This document shows, piece by piece, positions 47,283-59,578 of a stretch of DNA of 64,000 bases (its first letter is position 1; every line of letters starts with the position of its first letter). The stretch is taken from contig CM050651.1 of NCBI GenBank assembly GCA_027574665.1, positions 9,859,501 through 9,923,500 on the forward strand, given 5' to 3'. Origin of the DNA: Rhynochetos jubatus (lineage: Eukaryota > Chordata > Aves > Eurypygiformes > Rhynochetidae). The notes below the pieces were generated by a model. The model was not told where the DNA came from. It saw only the letters and a program-made list of their open reading frames with translations, and made no database searches. Made by a program: the position numbers and the translations under genes.

Positions 47283-50090
47283 TGTGGGAATTAATAAAAA
47301 ATGGGACATCAAGAATAATCTTTAAATAGTTTCCCAGTGAAATATATATGGATTTTACTTCTAGCTCCCACTGACGAATAGTATCTCAAGTCAAACTTTT
47401 CTACTCATGTATCAAAACAGGTATTTGTTGTTGGTTTAGGTTTTTCCCCTTAGAGGCCATCCTGGCTGATTATATCATCTCTTCCTGCTTTCCAGTAGAG
47501 GAGTAATTGTATCCCATCTTGTGCACAGGGACTCCATTACATGTAAAAAGGGATGCGTGTTAAAAAAAACACAATAGGGAGAAAGATGTAAGTCACAAAC
47601 TTGGAAGGTGATCCTGTCACCTAACAGTGTCAGACGGAAGGTCTACCTCGCCCAAACCCCTGTCTCCTAAAACCAAGAGTGAAAACACAGAATGAATGTA
47701 GGATACACAAGCACGTAGTGGTATTTCCCCTGCATTCCTTCCTGCTATCTGTTGCTGCTTGGCTGAGGATCTTCCTGAGGTGGTGCAGGCTTGATCGAAC
47801 TTTGAGGAATTCTTCTTCCATGAATTTTCCCACTCAGTCCCTGATTTCAAGGGTTGCAATCTGGGGCCATTTTGGGGGTCCTGTCCCTACTGAAGTTGAC
47901 TGACCAGGACTCCGTGCTTGCTTCCACGTGCACAGACTGTATCTGGCGCAGAGGCTGTCAGGGAGCCTGGTTCTTCTGGAGCAGTGGCATAAAGGCTTAT
48001 TTGCAGTGTGCCTCTCTTAAATTCTCTCGATCGACCTCATGTCATAACAATCCCTTCATATTTGTAGAGAAAAGTAGAACTTGTTGGCTGTACGTTACTG
48101 TGCAATTTTACTTATGGTTGCGTTGTCTTTCCGTTTACTGAAAGAGTAAGATGATTAAGTAAAAATTTTTAAAAAACCAAGTGTTTTTTCCAGGAAGCAG
48201 GCATAGAGATATTGCCAATAAGGGCAGATTCCTTTGATGTCAGGCCTCATGCTGCATAAACTTCATGGACCTCTCATTAGTTCTTGTCATCTCGTAGGGT
48301 CTTTTGGCTTGGGGCCAAACAATTGATACAGTAGAGAGCTTCCAGCTAAAATAACAGCCTCTGCATCTTTATCTTCCCATCCATCAGATTGTTGGTGGAA
48401 GATAAGGCTAATTTGTCACTCTGCCTACTTGGAAAAGTTTGATAAATGGCTTAATTAGACTTTTTTTTCCTAAGAAATCATATTTCTTGAGAACTAGAGG
48501 TTGGGAAAACAATGCCTAAGGGTTGAGTTAGAAAAGGAAAATATTTTGTCTTTGGTAAAGATCAGAGAAAACATTATGGAAGCACAAGGAGAATAGAAGG
48601 AGTGCAGTTGGTTGGAAGGAGTTTCAAGGAACAACACCCTGAATGACCCTAACACACAAGTATTCTGTGAGCCGTGCAGTTACCCAGGCACTGCGGGCAG
48701 ACCGTATCTTTGCAGAAACCTCAGCCTGCAGAGTGCCGTTTTAAATACGCTGCCCCCCGAATTACAGTGCACTTAAGCCTTTGTGTTTAAACCCCCAAAT
48801 TAGATAACAAGGCAGCATTTTACCGAAAAGAACATGTAAGTGTATAATGAACTACCTCTGTTTAATGCTTTTTAAATTTTCCAGTGTGTCTTCCATACCT
48901 GAAGGGAACTGTGATTTCCTGGAGGCTCCTGCAGCCAGTGCCTATGCCGGTCAAAGCGGGCGCTTGGCTTCAAATCTCATTCTTCAGTTTTGGGGCAAAA
49001 GGGGGATGGTCCAAGGTCACATGCGGTTCTTCTCTTGATGGGTCAGGGACTGAGCAAGTCCAGATCACAGTTTTCAAATGTCCCTGCTGAGAAAATCGAA
49101 AGGTAAAAGGATATTTGCATTTTCTACTTTTTGTGAGGTCACCTCGTGGCTTATGAATCAAAAACCTGTGTGGATTAAAATCAGTGGGTTTGCTGCTTTT
49201 TGAACTTTCAGCCAGAAAAAAGGGAGAGAGAAGCCGAGTTCTCCCCTTGACTGTTGTTTCAGCCACAAGTTTGGATAATTATCCCTCCACTTCGCATGCA
49301 TAATGCTGCATGCATAAATGTGTCTGCGACGGCTGGCAAGTCTTAGCAAGTTAGATGTGCCTGGACTTTGTATTTCTAATCATCTCTCCGTGTAACTATC
49401 CCATTTGGGTCACTGAGGAAATAGATTTCTCCTTTCTCTGGTCTGACATAAATTAACAAGGCAACAGACAAGCTGCATCCTCCTTTTATGATAAACTGTC
49501 CAAAAATTGGATGTAATTCAGAAATAATTTTAAAACTGCTTAACCTCTAGGCAGAAACTTACTTTAGTAAGGAAAAGACAAATATTTTTCAATTAAAAAG
49601 ATTTAGAGTGCCTTTCTCTGTAGTACACTAATCTATAATGACAGTGAGGGGTAATAGGCCTGGTATTAGTGCTTCCCCAGGGAAATGTCTTATCTTTTGC
49701 ACTAAATTAACTGTGTCTTTCTCGCACATGCTAAAGCTGTCAGTTTGGGCATTCTGTTGTGTGAGGAAACGTCTTCTGATTTAGTTTCTGAGAAGAAAGG
49801 GGAACCAAAGGTGTTCAAACAACGGCCTCTTACGCCCCAGTCTCCACACCCCTTTCTCAAGTGGAGAGTCATTAACATTATCATTAAATCATTAACACTC
49901 TTGGAAAGGTCATGGGGACAGGTTGTGGGAGTACCTCCCCCCCATCCCCCTCCCCTTACCGACTCCTTGGTGGCCTGAGACCCAGTGATCGCAATGTAAC
50001 TGCCTACACAGGGAGAGTTCTCCATCTCAGCAAGCCAAGGTCACCACAATGGCACCTCGGTGACCCAGGGCCAGCGAGTGCGGCATACCC
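47283..50090. other. Intronic or intergenic sequence
   Basis: No supported exon. Near 48886-49013 an acceptor (TAAATTTTCCAG) precedes two open frames, but no donor of quality follows. A C-rich tract occurs at 49936-49960. Confidence 0.4.
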
Positions 50091-50203
50091 CTGGCATGGC
50101 TTGCAAGGTGGGGTGGTGCAGCTCCACCGCTCGTTGCCGTTTCAAGAGCAAGGGCAATGGGCAGTGGAGTTGCGCCATCCCACCTTGCACGCCACGCTGG
50201 CAG
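50091..50203. repeat. Long imperfect inverted repeat (hairpin)
   Basis: The left arm (about 50091-50141, containing GCAAGGTGGGGTGGTGCAG) and the right arm (about 50148-50203, containing TTGCGCCATCCCACCTTGC) are reverse complements over about 50 bases, with roughly 80 percent matching by eye and a loop of only a few bases around TTCAAGAG. Transcribed RNA would fold into a nearly continuous stem. It could be a palindromic DNA-transposon remnant or a small-RNA precursor; a G9 run follows at 50220-50229. Confidence 0.75.
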
Positions 50204-52876
50204 CATGAGCTCTTGAACTGGGGGGGGGAGGCACCTGGCAACCGCTTGACATGGAGCTTGGTACCTTCCGCTCGCCGGTTTGCAATCTCTGAGATGCGTA
50301 ATAAGTCATCACAAGTCTTGCCCGGGCTACTCTTGCCCGCTCTTCATTGCTGCTTTCACCTGGGACTGGGGCAGGACGGCCACGCTGACCTCCAGCTCAG
50401 CAGATGTTGTCTGCAGAGCCAGTTTTGCAAAAGAAACCCTTCATGTGCTATTCTGTGTCACCCTGCTGTGCATCAGTTGCAAAGTGCCCGTATTAGTGTT
50501 TGTAGATCAAAGCTATCAGCTGGGACTTGTAACTGTAGGACATCTTTAATTTAATAAGAGAAATGATGTAAAAACGCATCTCCTGACCATTCAATATTCC
50601 TGGCTATGGTTTATTTCTTTGCACAATCTTTTTACTAGCTTCTGTTAGAGGATCAAGACCGGTGAACGTTTTCCACCTCGGGGAGCGATTTGGCATGCCC
50701 TGACTCACATGAAGAGTGTAGTGTCATCGCTGGACCAGCTGTTCCGGGTGAAGCCATTCATGCGCAGGTTTACAGGATCTGCTCCCGAGAGAGCGACTGC
50801 CCGTGTTGCTAGTGAGCTGGGCATAAATTGTACTTGCAGCCTTAGATCTTCACTAGGAAATCTGATTTAGCTAATTGCAGAATCTAAAGGTTCAATAAAG
50901 TGGCTACACATTGGGACATGAAAAGTGCCTTTACAGGATTATTTTTGCATCGAAGGGAAAAGAAATCAAGCATTTTTTTCTGTATAAAGAAATGTCTTGG
51001 ACACAAGGAAAAGAAAAAGGAATATGTTGATCCCTGTGTTGCTGATTTGCTCTCTTGAAGTAAGTGAATATATACAATACATTTTACTATATTTTAAAAA
51101 TAAGAACCATCAGAAATAAAACTCACCAAGTCTGGAGTAATTCTTTTTGATTTAGAGCCAGTTGTGATACTAATATTTTAAATTAATTCAGTATGTTTTG
51201 AATTGCTTTGCCACTCGGTTTACTTGGAAAGTGAAACCGTTTGTAACACACCAGATAGACTGGGTTTAAGTCGTACCGTTATATAAGAACATGTAAAACT
51301 AATGGTGCACTTCGGACCATTAAAAAAGAAACTTCTGGAGTATATAAATGGCAGTGATTTCAATTTACTTGTGTTGGAAACCAAATGTAAAACTCTACGG
51401 GTACTTTGCAAAGAAAACTAATTCTCCACAGCTTCACCTTACGATTTGCAATTGAAAAGTTTTTGTTCAATTCAGAGGAAACTCAAGGGTCAGAGGATGA
51501 GATTTCTACAGATACTGAGCATCCAGGAGAACTGGCAAGAGCAGACTGGAACTAACTGGAAGTTTTGCAGCCAAGTCTTTGTAAATCCAGATACATCTAC
51601 AGTTTTTAGCCTGCCTAAATTTGTTATGATGTGGCATGAAGCAAGCATATTCCGTATTAGTAAATCAGTAGTACAGGATGGAGAGGAGAGCTAATGGAAG
51701 CCCTGACCATGGAGTGGACACACAGACCAGTAGAAAGCTTTAGGCATTTCCAGTATGACAGCTTTGCCGCGTTGTAGGACTAGCAATGATCAGCCTTTGA
51801 TGTCTCATAGGAACGTGCAGTAGTTAGTGTGGTATGACCACGACACCCAACCTTCACGTGGTCCGGGATCTTGCAAGGTATTCGTTCATTGAATGATTAG
51901 ATGGTTCTCAAGCATTTAGGGCGATGAATTTGGTCTCTTCAAGCTGTCAGATGTCCTTTTTTTTTCAGTAGTTCACCACACGTAGAACAGGCTCACATCT
52001 TTTTACAGGTACATTTAATACCATTTGCAACACGATTGTAAATCTGCCATCAATCAGCTTGTTCATACGTATGGTCATATAACTTTAGAAGAACCTGTAA
52101 CGTGTGAATAGAGGTGAATAGCTCATAACCTGTTAAAATTACTGGTCGGAAATACCTAGCAGGCTGTCCTAAGACACGAAACGAAGCATACTTTTCTTCA
52201 CTTTACAGTAAAGTTTTATTTAGAGCCTGAGCTGAAATCTGTACTCTTGATCTCTTCATAAAATGCTTGGAAAATAGATTTTTCAGTAAGGATTTTCAAA
52301 ATGATGCCTTCATTTTTATCCAGTTGATCAAGTTTAGACTGAGCAGGGGACAAACAGAAGCAAAGGGCCAGATTTATTGAAGCATAAAAAACTGCACAAA
52401 TGGATCCCAGGTGCAGTTTGGTCATGAGTAAAGACTTCAGGATTTGGCCATAGTGATGGCCTGCAGATGGCTTAGCTATAGACCGAGTTCGCTTCTGGAA
52501 AGAGTCGGTGGAATCTATCACAGTAATGACCCTTCCCTGAAGGGAGGAAAATTGCCAACCTTCCACCCTCTCGTGGCACAATAATCTTTGAACAGCAGTG
52601 TAAGTTATGGGGAGCTCTAGAGCTGGGATTTGTCAAATAAATGGGAATTTTGTTTAAGTAAATGTGGATTATTAATGGTTTGATCACCTGGGTGACAGCT
52701 GTTTTCAGAGGGGAGAAAAAAACCACAATTAGGAAAGTGCTTCATTGTCCCTCCAACGAGCTTGATAGTGACGGATCTTCTGGTTCCTCTGGTCTAGAAT
52801 ACCGACTGAGATAACCTCTGCCGCAAGTTCGTAGTCCATTACGTGTTACTGTGAATTAACGACATTTTCTTTTCAG
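50204..52876. other. Intronic or intergenic sequence
   Basis: Plus-strand frame 50060-50554 overlaps the hairpin and is considered chance. AT-rich with no supported exon until the acceptor at 52876. Confidence 0.4.
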
Positions 52877-52971
52877 TGCAGATTTCGGTTGCTTCTGGAC
52901 TCACCGAGAATGTACGAGGGAAGCAGTGATGACTGGATACAAACCCAAGGGCAGGACATAAAGCAGAGGAG
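52877..52971 (+). CDS. Candidate exon, plus strand
   Basis: A very good acceptor (GACATTTTCTTTTCAG) and a good donor (GAGGAG|GTATGT) bound 95 bases. Only the phase-0 frame is open throughout: CRFRLLLDSPRMYEGSSDDW and on to DIKQRR, ending in phase 2. Joining to the exon at 53842 in this phase gives a stop after about 16 codons, so either another exon intervenes or the pair belongs to a non-coding transcript. Not recognised. Confidence 0.4.
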
Positions 52972-53841
52972 GTATGTATGTGCTCAGAATGGTTTATGTG
53001 TGTTTGCTTTGATCTTTAAATGTGAACCTAATGCTTATCACAAGTTAGTAATTGCTTACCAGAACCAGATTTGCCTTTCACTGTAGCATCAGGCTTGAGG
53101 TAATGATAGCAGCGTGAAAAATAGCTTCGAAGTTGTTAGTGCTTGGGACTCTGTTGGCTTTTCTTTGCCTGTAGAACCAGAAATGAGTGTATTATCCTTT
53201 CAAATTGCTTTGATAAATCTCATTCCCTTTAGGATTAAACATTCCTGAACATTTTTATGCTTCATTGAGCTCTTTCAAACAAACATAAATTAATTCTTTA
53301 GCTCAAAATTTGTACTCATGAGACCTAATTCCCCTTGCCTTTAGCATTATTCTAGTCATGTTCACTTGTGCAGTTACTCCTCTGATGCCTCACATACCTG
53401 CTTTGTGCACTTGGAGAGGTACGGAGATCGTGTGCGGCACTGCGCGGGGGAAACGGGTTTGATTCTGCAGCGTTCTCCAGGGGCAAGTTGGATAGTTAGA
53501 TGCCAACCATCAATTTCAGACGTGAATCCAGGACACGTTTGTGCTTTATGTGAGTGCAAATGCAGGTTTAACCACCAGATACCAGCTGCTCCGGGAGTTA
53601 GTGCCTCTCCACTGAATTCAGGCGAAGCTGAGCACACATACAGACAAGAGTTCACACCTTACAAATACCCATACACAGATAACTGCAAAATCGTTACTGG
53701 CACAACACGACCTAGCTCTCTTGAAATAACTGAGCCACCTGATTTATACCACTGATTTTGGTTCACTGTGATGTGAACTCCTGTAGGCTGCTCCTGTTCG
53801 TGAGAAGGTGTTACAGAAAACAAGTTGGGGGTTTTCTGCAG

Positions 53842-53905
53842 GAAAGGTACCCCACCGAAAACACTATCAAAACATTATCAGAGTGCATGATAGACTTGAT
53901 AGAAG
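53842..53905 (+). CDS. Candidate exon, plus strand
   Basis: Acceptor GGGGGTTTTCTGCAG and donor GAAG|GTGAGT are strong. The phase-0 frame reads ERYPTENTIKTLSECMIDLI and ends in phase 1. A second frame (KVPHRKHYQNIIRVHDRLD) is also open. It lies 0.9 kb after the candidate exon at 52877-52971 but does not join it in phase for the preferred frame. Not recognised. Confidence 0.35.
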
Positions 53906-56900
53906 GTGAGTTCTTACCCCAGCAAATCTTTGTAAAGAATTCGGTGCTTAGGAAGAAGGAGGGAATGACCCATCCCGGATCAGACCGAGCATGAAGCGCC
54001 TATGTATTAGTTTAATCTTTTCATGATTAATTTTAAATTATATGTCCTAGTGACGCAGTGGTGTGAGATGGCACACCGGGTAATATGGGGGGAAAAAAGA
54101 GTGAGTAAGAAGAAAACCAGAATTTGTGCTGCGGATTATGACTCTTGTAGGATTAATGGGACTTTCACAAGGCGATCAGCTTTTCCCTTCACGTGTGTGG
54201 TATCTCATATAAACGGACTGTGAATTCTCTGGGTCAGGAGCAAGGCTTTCTGTAGGAGACGGCAGTCCTGAAGTTCCGAGGCGTAGTAGGCAAAAACAAC
54301 CTACAGTGAGATACATCTGATTTGTCTTGTACTTTGACCTGATATTTGGCTGCTAAACAGCCGTCCTGTAATTGGAGTTATAAAATTACACTCTCATTTC
54401 CTTTAGTGACAGGGAAACTGCTAAAGGAAGTCTCTGCCATACTCAGTCTAATTTAGACGGTCATCCAAATGCACAGATGTTTATTCACATGTCATCTAGA
54501 AAAGGAAGTGGGACTCTTCCAGTCACACTGCTGTGAATTTCCAGTACTCTGGACAGGGCGGGATCCGTGCAGAAACGTTCGTCCTTGCACTGAAGTATTG
54601 CTGCACTCCTGGTATTAACTCAGCTCCCCTAAGGAGAGAAAAAAAATGCAGAAAAGTGTTTTGAAGTAGCCTGCAAAAGACCTTTTTTTTCCAAGTGGCT
54701 TGATTTTGTGATGAAAATGTAAGGTTTACATTATCTGCTATTCTATTCAAATTGATATATGCAGTTCTAACTCACGTGTATTTTTGCAGATGATGGATCT
54801 AGGTAAACCTGGAAGCACGTAAATGTAATTCCAAATGAAATGAGACAGAGGTGATCCATAACATTAAACCTTAGTGCTTTCATACACTGGCTTCCTGTTA
54901 GACTTCATGTCGTGGGTTTAGAACTTGCCAGCGATACTGTGTCAGCAGCATGGGCTTATGGCAGTTTAATTGTGTTGATTGCAGAAGTATACCTTTGGTA
55001 TCGTTGGTTTTTTCTAATAAAGGAAGAAAGAAGTAGCTATACGGAATTGTTATCATTGCTGCGAAGAAATGTGCCACCGCCAGAAAAACATTCTTTCTCA
55101 GTAACCAGTTCAGGCACCCTTAAAACACTGAGAACAGAACAAAATGGTTATTTTTAGGAACACAAAGGTACCCCAGGACTTCGGAAGATGATGGACCACT
55201 GTTAGTACTCTGGGGGTTTCTGTACATACACAAAGGATTTCTGCCATTCTTCCCAAATATTTAGTTTTACTTCTAGTGTGTATATTATCCTTAATTTTTC
55301 TACAGCATTTGCACAACCCTCTGGAATGTTTTTCAAGATTACGAAACAGCTAACATTTAAAATTCACTTCTGCGTTGTGCATATAACCTGACTGCAGAGA
55401 AGGCACTGCGGTTGTATATTGAAGAGGCGGCATTTCGTCTTGTATCTGCTCTCATGTTGGATCCTAGAGATCAGTTTAAACAAAATACTGGCCAAGTTTT
55501 AAAACTTCAGCAAAACTTCCATTTAAGAACAAACAAGCTGCGAAAGCTCCATATCTAGAACGGTTTAAGTGTCGTTTAAGAAACTTTGGCCTGGTGCCAA
55601 CATACATCCACCCCCATATTATAACTGTGTTTGGGGGGAAAAAAAAAATCTCCATTTGGGAGCTATATTTCCTCAGGTGACACTGGTAAAGCACATAAAA
55701 TTCCTTCCGTTTAAGCCAATGTAAGCTTGTGAAAGCTGTACACTTCTATGAAGCATTTATAAAAATGTGATGGTGTTGGACTGGGCCTGCAAAGGCCTTT
55801 CTGTGGTGACTGCCAGAAGAAGTACCATGTACAGGACATATTTTTAATATTGACGAAAATGGAAAAAACGAGCTCAGCCAATTTTGTGCTCCAGCTTGGA
55901 CTGTGAACACTGACAAAGTCTCAGCTACGTCCAGCTGTGGAGGACGGGGAGTTCAGGAAGCGCATAGTCTGTCAATGGCTTCTATGTGTCTGTGACTGCC
56001 CTCGTATCTGAACGTCCCACAGCCATCTTCCCAACTCTTCAGTGTGGTAAGGGGTGATAAAAGTTCTGTTTAACAGAGAAAACTGTTTCAAACATACCAG
56101 CACTTTCCTCCCCTGTTGGTGGAGGAGGGAGCACCAGTGAGTGGTTCCACCCACAGTCCGGATTTCTCCCTCTTTTCCTCTATCTCCCCATTGAAAGTAG
56201 AGGGAGAGGGGATGGTAGGTTAAGCCAGGTGCCTCTCTTTCGTATGGTTAAATTGGGAAAAATGAATCTCCCTTAACTGACTTTTCCAGCGAGACACATA
56301 CTGGTTAGCTGGGGCAGCGACTTACTAATCCATCCGCTGGTACCTTAATTGCAGATATCATAACACTGGCTTGTGTCTTGGTGTATGAGTATGGAAGAAA
56401 AAGCCAAAAAAAATGAAGTTCAGTTGGCTCAAACAAAAAGTTCATTGTGTTTGGTTGACTGTTTTTCTAATCCTGATAAAAATGGACATGTTCTGATTGT
56501 CCTGGAATAGTATTCTCAACCAAAATCTAACTTTTGAAAATTCTAACTTGTTTAGCTCTTTTTATCTTCTGATTTTTTAATTTACTTCAGTTCCAGCTTG
56601 CGGTTGTTTTCTTTGTGCATTACAGAAGGAAAAAGAAATCCTCATCCCTGAGTCTAAACACCCTGCCTCAATACTGTTTCTCTGGTGGGCAGTGGCACCG
56701 TTCCTGCAAGAGAAATACTGAATACTTGCACGATCTTGACTAGCACTCTCTCACACTGATAAAGTGCCTGGAGAAAACAATAGGGTAGGCTGGCACGTGG
56801 ACCGTAACACAATAAATTAATATAGCCCGGATAAATACCTAAAAATAGCACTATGTATTAAATTAATGTATCAGCAGTGAATGACTGCAATTCCCACCTC

Positions 56901-58410
56901 CTTGAATTTCAGGAAAGAACTTCCATTTTCCTGAAGGGCCTCTCTTCTAATAGAGGGGCAACTGAGATTGATAAATAAGCAAGGAAAACCACAAGTCAAA
57001 TGGTGCCAGGCTGCAGTCTGAATCTACAGTATGTGATCCTGACAGCCTCACACAGCCAGCAGGCAATTACTGTTCACAACAGCAAGGCATCTCCAGGGTG
57101 CTGGCTCTGCTGTGATCATTGATCAGCTCTGTCTTGAAAAATTCATCGCCCGAACTGAAACTCACATTTCGTTCTGCTTCCCTGAAATGCAAGGTCAGCC
57201 CTTAACCTGGGGATAGTGGCATCCTTCCCTCCACAACTTCACTGATTTGCTGAAGTCTTTCTTTGCCTTTTGGTCAGAGCAGTAACACGCACTGAGCACG
57301 CTACAAGGAAGCTGACTTCTGTCATACAGCAAAGTTCATAAAAAAAACCCTCATACAAAATTCTTAAGCACGTAACCCGTTTCCATCCCTATAAATACAC
57401 AGAAATTTGTTGTTCTTTCCCAGTGCTGTAACATGTAGCATGGCAGCTGGACTGAGTGCTCATGCGCCTGAGCAGCACGCTTCCTCGGGGATTTTGCTGA
57501 TGATCCCCAGCAGCATGGCCATGGGGCGTGGCAGCCTGGGCTGAGCACGGAAAGGGCTGTGCTGGATAAAGTAACAAGGTCCGTTACGAGGAAATGGCCG
57601 TTTGCGCTAACGTATCACAAGTGAGTACGTGGATCTTGTCAGTATTATCTTGGTGACGATACCCCACTCCTCTTTTGTACAACCTCGTGCTCTTAAACCC
57701 ACGCTGCGTTGTGTACATGCATACGGAACTGCTGCAAGATTTTACGCGGAGGCTCTGTCTTACAGCTCTACAGGACGAATACTCTAGTCTGCGTATTGCA
57801 AAGTCCACGTGGAGTTTGCGTGAGGATGCTGGGATCAATACAAAATGGGGAGGTTTGGTAATGAAGACAAAATTAAATCTTAACTATCTTTTTCTCAGAA
57901 TGAACTTTTCTCTTACTGCTGAGATTTCTAGCTGGGCTGCCAGGCACACCGCCACCGAGGGACAGAAATTCCTTAGGTCTCCGCTGGTGCTTCATTTATA
58001 TCTGGCCTAACAGACAGAATGGAGTCTGGCCTCCAAAGTTGTTATTATAATGTCAGTATAAATATAATTACATTTTCTCCAGCAATGGAATTAGTGCCAC
58101 TAGGAAACAAAATCATTTTAGGTTTCTCCTGCTGCGTTTGTATGAGCTTGGGGTCTAACTGGCAACCAGGGAAATTTGGCTTTTGTGCTCAAATAATGTA
58201 ATGCTATGCTTTCCATGTCAAGATGAAATTACTACTGGTGGGATTTATGCCATAGGAAAAGAATTTTTGTTGCTAAATCTGTTGGTTGTTCAGGCTGCTT
58301 TGTCTCACCACATAAAGATGGATATTTACGGACTTTGCGTACACAGCCCTACAGCCCGAGGCGTGTATATATGTGTGTGTTGGTTTGGGATGCCTTTTCA
58401 GGGAAGTTAG
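53906..58410. other. Mostly non-coding, one open fragment
   Basis: No paired-splice exon. The stretch 55361-55558 carries an uninterrupted plus-strand frame (see next entry). A frame at 54912-55157 with one hydrophobic segment (SLIVLIAEVYLWYRWFFLI) has no start context or splice support and is not called. Confidence 0.4.
55361..55558 (+). pseudogene. Short coding-like fragment of unknown origin
   Basis: Open for 65 codons without a usable start, reading EKALRLYIEEAAFRLVSALM, then LDPRDQFKQ, and ending at TAG 55556-55558. The composition is like a helical protein. The SALMLDPR word is weakly reminiscent of the LLDPR block near the C-terminus of hAT transposases, which would make it a transposon fossil; this is a guess from one short motif. 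The acceptor-like CTGACTGCAG before it is weak. Confidence 0.25.
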
Positions 58411-58506
58411 CGTGAAAGACGTCACGATGATGGGAATCGTTACGATGAATGCAATTTTTATGGAAAAGATGATGAGCCTCCCGGTACCTATTCCCTCTGT
58501 CCCTGA
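58411..58506 (+). CDS. Short coding-like frame, possible exon
   Basis: Reads RERRHDDGNRYDECNFYGKD, then EPPG, with strong charged and tyrosine content, to a TGA at 58504. A possible donor (CCCG|GTACCT) at 58484 and acceptor AG at 58410 would make a 73-bp exon, but the donor is weak. It lies 0.9 kb upstream of the well-supported exon at 59369, and joining in phase 1 would force that exon into a frame with an early stop. So it is either a separate fragment or chance. Confidence 0.2.
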   Translation, partial: RERRHDDGNRYDECNFYGKDDEPPGTYSLCP

Positions 58507-59368
58507 GCACACTCATTTTCTAAGACTCTGGAGGTGGACAAGGGATCTCAGCTGACAGCTCACCAATTTTCACCCGCTCTGACATAACCTCATAGGCCAC
58601 CTTGAATACCAACTGCTCCCTCTCCGTGGGAGCACTCGGCAGTAAGCCCTGGGGTGCTGCTCCCTACGTCTCCGTACTGAGGACCCAAACAGGGCGTGCT
58701 AAAGATTTCCTGGCAGGCGCATGTGCCCATGTTTTTCCTGGTGAAAGCAAGGACTGGAGATGGGAGAGGGGAAGGGCTTGGTTAACCATACACTGCTATT
58801 CTCTGTTTTAGTGTACAAGTCAGGAAAAAAATGAATTGCTGCAGATTTCCGTAGCGTTTCATGTGCATCAGGAGATCTGCTTTTCCCATACTATCACAGA
58901 AAATACGGTATTAGCTTGGAGTGATGGTGAAGAGCTAATTCTCCTTATTTAAAATCGTACCTCCTATGCCAGTATTGCAGTGGACTACGCTGTTCTCAGG
59001 AATGCTCTCAAATGAGATAACATCAACCAGCTGAAGCCAGTTTCCTTGTACGTAGCCGTGAGCCTCTTTCAAAGAAGTCTGAAGTTATACTCCGTGATAA
59101 GTGTTTCAGCTGCTGCTGTAGCACTGTCCAACTGCGGTGATTTAGAGCAAAGCCTTGCCTGCGTTTCTAAGAAAGCACGGGAAGGTTTGTGCTCAGTCTT
59201 GCCTGGCCAGCTGAATTCTGAGTGCTAGTCCTGCCCGTGTACCTCCCTTACTCAGTGCTAAGGGTACAAACAGGGTGAGGGTAGGTTGGCATTTTGGTCA
59301 GATCAGAAATGCACTTCTGAAGCAACTACCCTGCTTTCTTCCCCTTACTGTGCTTTTTCTCGGTGCAG

Positions 59369-59578
59369 CTCAGAGCATACGAACGGGACTTTCGAGTGAA
59401 ACCACCCTTGGCAGGGTACTCCACGAGGACGATTCCTGCGCTCCAGCCGGTTGGCACACGGGACCGGACTGAAAAACATAGCCATGCGTACGCTGTGGAC
59501 ATGGGCTCTCCTTACCCCTTTGGCTCTTCAGCTTTCTGCAGTAGATACAGCCGTCTGATGCCCAGAATCCATCAGCAG
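59369..59578 (+). CDS. Coding exon of an unrecognised protein (70 codons)
   Basis: Acceptor TGTGCTTTTTCTCGGTGCAG and donor CAGCAG|GTAAAA bound exactly 210 bases, phase 0 at both ends, with one frame open throughout. It begins LRAYERDFRVKPPLAGYSTR and ends SRYSRLMPRIHQQ. The residues are basic and rich in Tyr, Pro, Arg and Ser, with no hydrophobic segment, suggesting an intracellular structural or microtubule-associated protein; that is only an impression from composition. It continues in phase to 61444-61533 and 63751-63846, all on the plus strand. Upstream exons were not identified with confidence. Confidence 0.65.

Noticed and set aside
50060..50554. 164-codon plus-strand frame
   Set aside because: It runs through the inverted repeat at 50091-50203 and its open state follows from the GC-rich palindrome.
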